Assembly (NCBI GenBank): GCA_028456385.1 | Contig: JALNQF010000498.1 | Location: 1-25,989, forward strand | From: Ophiosphaerella korrae | Taxonomy: Eukaryota; Ascomycota; Dothideomycetes; Pleosporales; Phaeosphaeriaceae | Length of the DNA stretch: 25,989 nt | Direction of reading: 5' to 3' | Shown: positions 20,011 to 25,989 of the stretch, one piece after another | Position numbering within the stretch: position 1 is the stretch's first letter | Layout of the letters: each line of letters begins with the position of its first letter | The notes under the pieces: generated by a model | The model's database searches: none | What the model saw: the letters and a program-made list of their open reading frames with translations, nothing else | Told to the model about the DNA's origin: nothing | Program-made: the position numbers and the translations under genes

Positions 20011-20620
20011 GTATAATAATTTTATAGCCTAGCTAACTTTTACAAAAAGTTAATAGTAAGATAGTCTAAAGATATAGAACTAATAATAAGGCTTATAAAG
20101 AAAGATACGCTATTTAAATAGATAAAAGAGTGCGATAAAGTATTTAAAAAGATTAAGAAGATGTTTATAGAAAACCTAGTTATTAGAATATATAACCTAG
20201 ACCTACTAGTAATAGTAAAAATAGATATATCTAACTTAGTCTATAGAATAGCACTAACATAAGAAGACCTAGAAACTAAAAAGGAATACTTAATCAAGTA
20301 CTACTCTAAGAAAATAAAGCTAGTAGAGCTTAATTACCTAATCTATAATAAAGAAATACTAGTAATCTATAAAGTATTTAAATAATAGAGAGTATACCTA
20401 TAAAGAGTAAAATATTAAATAAAGGTCTATATAGACTATAGGAATCTTATAGGATTTATAATAAATAAGGAACTATTATAATAATATACAAGATAGTAGG
20501 AATTTCTATTAATATTTAATATAGAGATTATATATATAAAAGGAAAAGATAATTAATTTATAGATACTCTTAGTAGAAGACTAGACTTATAAAAAGAAGT
20601 AAGTGCTACTAGAATAGTTT
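20010..20620 (+). pseudogene. Gypsy-A A3 RNase H domain
   Basis: It continues in frame with RT. FYSLANFYKKL (about 20020-20050), ENLVIRIYNLDLLVIVKIDI (about 20170-20229, the TDAS motif region), YYSKKIKLVELNYLIYNKEI (about 20300-20360) and LVIYKVFK follow the Ty3/Gypsy RNase H order. A closing DTLSRRLDL-like block is near 20560-20590. Some stretches are free of stops, showing milder RIP here. Confidence 0.9.
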
Positions 20621-20749
20621 TAGTTAAAAACAAGGAAAGATACTTAGTCCTAAATACACCTAAAATAGCTATAATACTTAAAAGAAAAAGTAGTAAGCTA
20701 GATAAATAGATTTAGAAAACAATATAAGAAGTATCTAAAGAAATAAAAA

Positions 20750-21870
20750 AATTAGAGATTTAAGAAAGACTTGTACAAGCCTATAGAAGAATATATATTC
20801 TAAAGAAAATCTAAAGAAGATTTATATAATAATTCTATAAATTACTAGTATATAGCTACTAAAGTATTAAGAAAATATTAAATAGACTACTATAGGATTA
20901 CTATATCTTAAGAGTAAGATAACTAGTAGAAGAAGTAATACAAGACTATATAGAATACTAGAGAAATAAGTATAGTAGATATATACTATATAGAATACTA
21001 TAACTAATAGAAGTACTAAAATAACTATAAAGAGTTATTATAATAGACTTTATTATAAAGCTACCTAAGTCTAAAGACTTAATATTAAGAGTTAAGTATA
21101 ATAAAATCCTAATAATAGTAGATAAACTTATAAAGTACTTATACTTTAGACTATATAAAGAGAAAAGTAGGATAAAGGTTACTATATATTAGGTTCTAGG
21201 AACTATAATTAGCTAATATAGACTACTAGATAAGATTATTATAGATAGAGACGTACAATTTATATTAAAACTATAAGGAATAATAATAGCGTAATTAGGA
21301 ATTAGATACGTAATATCTATAGTATACTACCTACAGATAGATAGATAGTTAGAACGAATAAATTAGATAGTTAAATAGTACCTAAGATACTACTTTAACT
21401 ATAACTAGAATAACTAGGTATAGTTATTACCTATAGTATAACTAGTATATAATAGTATAAAGAATATAGTAATAAGAGTATTACTCTTCTTTATAAACTA
21501 TAGATTTAACCCTAATATATATAGAATACTAAGAGAATAAATATCTTAGTCTCTAAAAAGAGAAAACCTTACTAATAGACTAAAAAACATATATAATTAA
21601 TTAAGATAGGACGTAGAATTCCTATATAATTAAATAACAAAATACTATAATAAGAAATATAAAAAGGAACCCTAATTTAAAGAGAGAGAAAAAGTATAGT
21701 TAGTATAAAAAAATATTAAAAGTAAGAGACTAAGTTTAAAACTAGACTACGTTAAGATAAGACTATATAAAATTAAGAAAAAAGTTACGCTAGTTATATT
21801 TAAATTAAAGCTACTAGATAAGATAAAGATATACCCTATATTCTATATATTACTACTAGAAAGAGTACTA
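20750..21870 (+). pseudogene. Gypsy-A A3 integrase (zinc finger and catalytic core)
   Basis: The zinc-binding region at about 20840-20975 ends in V.....DYIEY*RNKYSR, where the family has a C..C pair; both Cys are now Tyr. The catalytic core shows IDFIIKLPKSKD (first Asp codon 21046-21048), IIDRDVQF (second Asp at 21244-21246; family DRGPQF with Gly now Asp) and LERIN (Glu at 21352-21354; family DGQ.ERVN). The three catalytic acids survive but stops lie between them. The integrase would join element DNA to the host genome. Confidence 0.92.
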
Positions 21871-22080
21871 CAAGACGTAGAACTACTAGTATATAAAGTA
21901 AATACGTATAGAGAATAAGAGGAATAAGAAGTTAAAGAAATCCTAGTATACTAGTTCTATAATAGAAAGAACTACTACTTAGTAAATTAGATAGGTATAG
22001 ACGAGAAAAGACAACTATAGGAAAATATATAGAAACTAGAAGATAATCTTAGCTACTTTATAAAATTAGAAGAGTTCTAA
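21870..22080 (+). pseudogene. Gypsy-A A3 chromodomain
   Basis: After the integrase C-terminus, the frame reads EVKEILVY*FYNRKNYYLVN*IGID and later ENI*KLEDNL (quoted in parts: EVKEILVY, NRKNYYLVN, IGID, KLEDNL). This is the chromodomain pattern EVE.IL..R..R...YLVKW.GY...E.TWEP..NL. The Lys-Trp pair has become Asn-stop by G-to-A changes. In chromoviruses this domain targets insertion to modified chromatin. Confidence 0.88.
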
Positions 22081-22490
22081 AATTAAAACCCTCTAGAACG
22101 CCTAGTAGTAAACTAAGAGAACTAATATTACTACTATTAGATAGAGAGGTAATAGAAACGTTTAATATAGGACTTACTATAGTAATATTAAACGCCTTAT
22201 CTAAGTCTAGCTTAGCTTCTAGAGCTACTAACTACTTAGCTAATTTTTTATTATTTAACGCCTTTATCTTATAAAGGTAAGAGAGATAAGCTTAATTCTT
22301 TACTAGCTTACTCTACGTAAGCTCCTAGATCTACTTATACTTAGCTTTAGCTACTATAATTTTAGATAATAGTTTCTTTTAAGTCTAGTTAACAGCTTTC
22401 TCTATTATTATTAAGCCTAAATATAAAGATAAGCGTAATAAATATATATTTAGAAAGAAAAACACTAGATACGTTATAGGAACTACGTAT
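22051..22490 (-). other. Antisense reading frame in Gypsy-A 3' region (candidate)
   Basis: On the minus strand one frame runs about 145 codons from about 22490 to the chromodomain end, with about eight stops, all TAA or TAG. Short readable parts are LYLGLIIIEKAVN, KKLLSKIIVAKAKYK, LYKIKALNNKKLAK and LVALEAKLDLDKAFN. The same frame exists at 2335-2600 of A2 (plus strand there), with KAIN, KKLL and KIKALNN in register despite a 14-codon length difference. It resembles no protein I recognise. A longer open frame on this strand (22389-22847) runs into the LTR and is less likely to be meaningful. Confidence 0.35.
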
Positions 22491-22746
22491 ATTTATATAG
22501 ATATATACCTTATAAGTCTTACTATTATTTGTAGAAATAATATAAAGAAGGGACTTAGGATTTAACTTAGGAGAAGTATAATAAGAATAAGGGAATATCT
22601 TAATACTATTACGTAACACGTAATTAGTAAAGAGATAGTAATAACGTATAGATAAAATAACTATAAGAAGTAATAAAGAACTATAGATTAATAAAGAAAG
22701 TAGATTAATAACTTTAGCTCTAGGGTAGATAAATAAAAGACTACTT

Positions 22747-22760
22747 AGAAGAAGAAATAG
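22747..22760 (+). promoter_or_regulatory. Polypurine tract of Gypsy-A A3
   Basis: AGAAGAAGAAATAG directly abuts the 3' LTR. A purine run at this place primes plus-strand DNA synthesis in LTR retroelements. Related tracts precede the LTRs at 2018 and 25623 (minus strand). Confidence 0.75.
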
Positions 22761-23191
22761 TATTACAATAGTAATAAAAGAGCTATAGATAGAACTAATT
22801 AGTCTTACGATTATAGACTTAGACTTATATAACCCTAAGGAGTACAAACTTAATTAGAAGACTACGCATAATTAGGATACCTAAAGTAATCTATAATCTA
22901 TAGACTCTTAGCATTAATAGATTATAGATTAAGATAATCTATAATCTATTAGTCTTAGTAAATAATAGATTATAGATTATAATAAGTATATAGTTAATAG
23001 AATACGTATTATTAGGATATTATTAGTAATCTAATCTTTTAACTATAGAGCGCTAATATAAGATAGTTATAAAATATCTTCTATTATTTATAGTTTATTA
23101 TAGATTACTATACAAGCCTTTGTTATTACCTCTTAATCTACTAATACCCTAATTAGGTATTAGGAAGTTGACCCTAGTAACACCTATAACA
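22761..23191 (+). repeat. Gypsy-A A3 3' LTR
   Basis: The 431-bp partner of 16150-16580. Differences are almost all transitions, for example GAAGTTGACCC here against GAAGTTAACTC in the 5' copy. The inverted AATCTAT/ATAGATT module is at 22887-22980. The ATTAT duplication follows. Confidence 0.95.
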
Positions 23192-23196
23192 ATTAT

Positions 23197-25181
23197 TATA
23201 GCTAAAAATAAGTTAAATATATTTAATAAATATAAAGTTTATAAAAAAAAGTAAAAAAAAAGCTAAATACTTAAACTATAGATATATAAAGGTTATAGTA
23301 AAAAGTAAAGTTAAAGATATATTTTTAAATATTATTAAATATATTAAATTATTTTTATTTTATAAAAATATAAATAGAGTTAGTAAAAATAAAAACTAGT
23401 TTTTTTACTTTAGTTTATTTTTAAAATAAATAGTACTATTAAAAAATACTTTATTTACTAGTTAGCTTTAATAATTTAAAAGTATAGTATTTATAATAAT
23501 TTTATATTAATATATTATATAAGCTAAAACTTTGTTTAAAGTATCTTTACTAGTATATATAATTATAGTAAATATAAGTACTAAAGTATTTAAACTATAT
23601 TAAGTAAGTAATAAGTATAACTCTTTTACTATATAGTATAATTTAAGTTATAAGTAATAGTAAATTACTTTTTATTACTTTTAAAAAGCTTATATTAAAA
23701 ATTAATTTAAATAAAATAATTTTTTTAGTTATAAGTAAATTAAAAAGTATATAAATAAAGCTTTTAGCTTTTTTATATTACTACTATATTTTATATTATA
23801 TTACTTTATTTACTTTTTATTTATACTATATAGCTTTAAATTATAGAATTCTAAGTTAAAAAAAATTTAATTATAAGTAACTATAAAAGAGATAGTTTAT
23901 AAATTTATATAAAATTACTAAATTTTTTATTTTTTTTTATTTTATTTAAGTTTTATATTTATTTAATTTTAGCTCTAGTTATAAAGCTTTATATTAAGCT
24001 TAAAATTATTAATTTTTTATAATATACTTTTTAAATAAGTAATAATTATATATTACTTATAATTTTAAAGATTTTATATTTAGTAGTTATATAATTTTAA
24101 TAAATAAAGAAGCTTATACTTATATATATATATATATATATACTTAATTAATTTTAGTAATATAGTTTTACTTTTTTAGTACTTATACTACTAAAGTTAT
24201 TTTTTTTAATACTTTTTTATTAGTATATACTAACTAATAAATTATAAAAAACCTAAAAGTATTTATTTAGTTATAAAATTAAGTATTAAGTAAACTTAAA
24301 GTAATAAAAGTAATAATAGTAATTTAAAGTTTATATTTTAGCTATTAGCTAATAATTATAATAAAGTTAAAAAAAATAAGTTTACTTTTAGTACTTTTAG
24401 TAATAAAGTAATTTAAGATTTTATAAAAATTATTTTTAAAATTATTTTTAAGCTTAATAAGTATAATTTCTTTTTATTTATTTATTATTACTTTATAAGT
24501 AAATTTTATAAAGCTTTTAATTAAATATATAAAACTTACTATAAAAATTATAGATTTTATATTAGTATTTATATAATCTTTTATACTTATTACTATAATT
24601 TTAATAAAAAGCTTATTTATATTTTTAGTAAAAGCTTTTATTACTTAAAATTATTTTTTAAATAAACTATTTTTTAAAAAAAAGTATATACTTATATAAG
24701 ATTTTTAAATTTTTTAAAATTAAAATATATTAAGCTTTTTATAGTACTTTAAAACTTATTTTAGTAATACTTAGAATTATAACTTTTTACTAATTATTAG
24801 TTACTAGTACTTTTATTTTTACTACTACTTTAATTTTTAGCTTTTTTATTAATAAGTATTAATATAGTATTAAGAATTTATTTACAAAATATAGTAATAA
24901 ATATAATACTATTTTTATAAACTAGTATAATTATATACTATTTAATTAATTTAAAAAAGATTAAAAACTTTATAAGTAATTACTAAATAAAAATACCTTA
25001 TATAAGTATTAGTATATTATATTTACTAAATTACTATATAGTTTACTACGGAAATTAGTAAGTAAAACTATTACGTCTATTTTTTAAAATTTTAGTAGTT
25101 TAACTTTATTTTAAATCTAAAGTCTTTTAAGAATTATTATAAAAAATATAGCTAATATAGTATAGTTAAAAAGTTTAATAA
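23197..25181. repeat. Heavily RIP-mutated AT-rich DNA, unidentified
   Basis: About 2 kb with almost no CpA, TpG or GC-rich codons. It includes a (TA)11 tract at about 24121-24142. It was contiguous with 15501-16144 before A3 inserted. No Gypsy-A or Gypsy-B protein block could be placed on either strand, and no terminal repeats were found. It is probably an older repeat mutated beyond recognition by eye. Confidence 0.5.
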
Positions 25182-25623
25182 TATAATAAGTCTTCTATTA
25201 TTAACTATAAGTAACTCCTAAAGTAGTTAGTAGATTAAAACGTAATAATAAAAGCTTATAGGAAATCTATAATATACTATAAATAATAAGATAATTCTTA
25301 TAATATTAAGTATTATTACTTATAGTTAATAATTAAATTACTAATAGTATTCTAAGAATATATATCTTATAAGTTATATACTTCTATATTTCTTATAGCT
25401 TTATAGCTTTCTAAGTACTAAGCTTTATAAAGCTATAAAGTTACTAACTACTAGTTTTATAGCTTTATAAGTACTAAGCTCTATAGAGCTATAAAGTTAT
25501 TATATATCTTTAATATAGTTAACTTCTAAATTAGGTTTATTATTCTATAAGTTATATATATTATTATCTTTTATTATAGAGCTAATTAGTCTAATTTAGT
25601 TTTCTTTTATTATTACTATAATA
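25182..25623 (-). repeat. Gypsy-A copy A4: 3' LTR
   Basis: Read on the minus strand, it begins TATTATAGTAATAATAAAAG at 25623, preceded by a purine tract and 3' internal sequence as in A3, so it is a 3' LTR rather than a solo LTR. The middle (about 25385-25500) holds two tandem palindromic units built on AGCTTTATAA and TAAGTACTAAGC instead of the AATCTAT module of A3. At 442 bp it is slightly longer than the A3 LTR. The expected second target duplication lies outside the window. Confidence 0.85.
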
Positions 25624-25989
25624 CTATCTTCTTTTTTATATAGATTTTTATTCCTCTATTTTAATACTAAAGTTATTAATCTAAATATTTTATTAATTTC
25701 TAATTCTTTATTATTCTTTATACTTTATTATTTCTAGTGTAATAAAGTATTACTTACTAAATAAGTTACTTAAAATAAAGTTAAAATATTTCTTTACTCT
25801 TATTATACTAAACTTGAATTAAAATATCTTATATTATTAAAAAATAGTAGAGCTTATAATAAGTATAGAGGGGTAACACGAAAAAAAAGACTAAAAAAAA
25901 GTTATGATTTTTAACTTCAGATAACTCTACTAATATATTAGCTAAAAATACAACTAAACAAGAATATTAAAGAGAAAATCAAAGTCTTC
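25624..25989 (-). pseudogene. Gypsy-A copy A4: 3' internal region, continuing past the window
   Basis: The minus strand matches A3 just upstream of its 3' LTR: ATTAATAACTTTAG (25680s; A3 about 22704) and AGTATAATAAGAGTAAAG (about 25800; A3 about 22573). Alignment becomes uncertain above about 25890. The last 100 bp or so contain TATGA, CTTCAG, CAACT and ATCAAAG, that is, CpA and TpG that are missing elsewhere, suggesting the RIP-mutated block ends near the window edge. Confidence 0.7.

Larger units (their letters stand above)
16150..23191 (+). mobile_element. Gypsy-A copy A3: complete, RIP-inactivated Ty3/Gypsy chromovirus
   Basis: A 7042-bp element with two 431-bp LTRs and the target duplication ATTAT at 16145-16149 and 23192-23196. 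LTR ends read TATTAYAATAG and ACTTATAACA or CCTATAACA, consistent with an original TGTTA...TAACA pair. Order on the plus strand is gag with two CCHC knuckles, protease, RT, RNase H, integrase, chromodomain, a 680-bp 3' region, a purine tract and the 3' LTR. It is the least mutated copy (it keeps some CAA, GCC and TGC codons) and serves as reference for A1, A2 and A4. The two LTRs differ mainly by C/T and A/G transitions. Confidence 0.97.

Noticed and set aside
22389..22847. 152-codon minus-strand open frame with hydrophobic segments
   Set aside because: It crosses from the 3' internal region into the LTR, is Ile/Leu/Tyr/Ser-rich as RIP-altered DNA tends to be, and uses a different frame from the one shared between copies.
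23197..25181. Possible centromere or origin because of extreme AT content
   Set aside because: AT content is explained by RIP; no defining repeat or conserved element is visible.
25182..25623. Solo LTR interpretation
   Set aside because: The sequence beyond 25623 matches the internal 3' region of Gypsy-A, and no matching target duplication flanks the LTR.

Overview
The window looks like an AT-rich, transposon-packed compartment of a filamentous ascomycete (Pezizomycotina) genome, with one small gene island of normal composition. Most of 1-12260 and 15500-25870 consists of TpA-rich DNA in which CpA and TpG are almost absent. Where codons can be compared with known retroelement motifs, the changes are C-to-T and G-to-A (Cys to Tyr and His to Tyr in zinc knuckles, Asp to Asn in the reverse transcriptase active site, Gln/Trp codons to TAA/TAG). 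That is the signature of repeat-induced point mutation (RIP), a fungal premeiotic genome defence. No bacterial-type operons, rRNA, tRNA or CRISPR were seen.

Two families of Ty3/Gypsy LTR retrotransposon with integrase chromodomains (chromovirus type) account for most of the AT-rich DNA; the names Gypsy-A and Gypsy-B are mine. Gypsy-A has four internal copies: A1 (78-1416, +, fragment), A2 (1842-about 12290, -, split and truncated), A3 (16150-23191, +, complete structure with 431-bp LTRs and ATTAT target duplication) and A4 (25182-window end, -, 3' end). It also has two solo LTRs (7472-7898 + and 11054-11486 -), each with its own 5-bp target duplication. Gypsy-B (2951-10076, -) is complete, with 278-bp LTRs and ATTTT target duplication. 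It sits inside the A2 integrase, and a Gypsy-A solo LTR sits inside its own reverse transcriptase, giving a three-level nest. A 425-bp perfect-ended palindrome resembling a MITE (1417-1841) lies exactly at the junction between A1 and A2.

The island at about 12290-15500 is not RIP-mutated. It carries two convergent genes. One is a TATA-box-driven, single-intron gene for a small nucleotidyltransferase-fold protein (13251-13920, +). The other is an intronless gene for a 309-residue protein of unknown function (14259-15188, -), whose N-terminus resembles a nucleotidyltransferase core that has lost its catalytic signature. Upstream of the first gene is about 800 bp of ordinary DNA with a poly-A tract and a weak ankyrin-like fragment. 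The retroelements are all inactivated, so the island genes are probably the only intact protein-coding genes here.

Possibly undescribed: both Gypsy families carry extra DNA between the chromodomain and the 3' LTR with a reading frame on the opposite strand. For Gypsy-A this frame is kept in register between two diverged copies. The LTRs of Gypsy-A subfamilies also carry different inverted-repeat modules at the same place.
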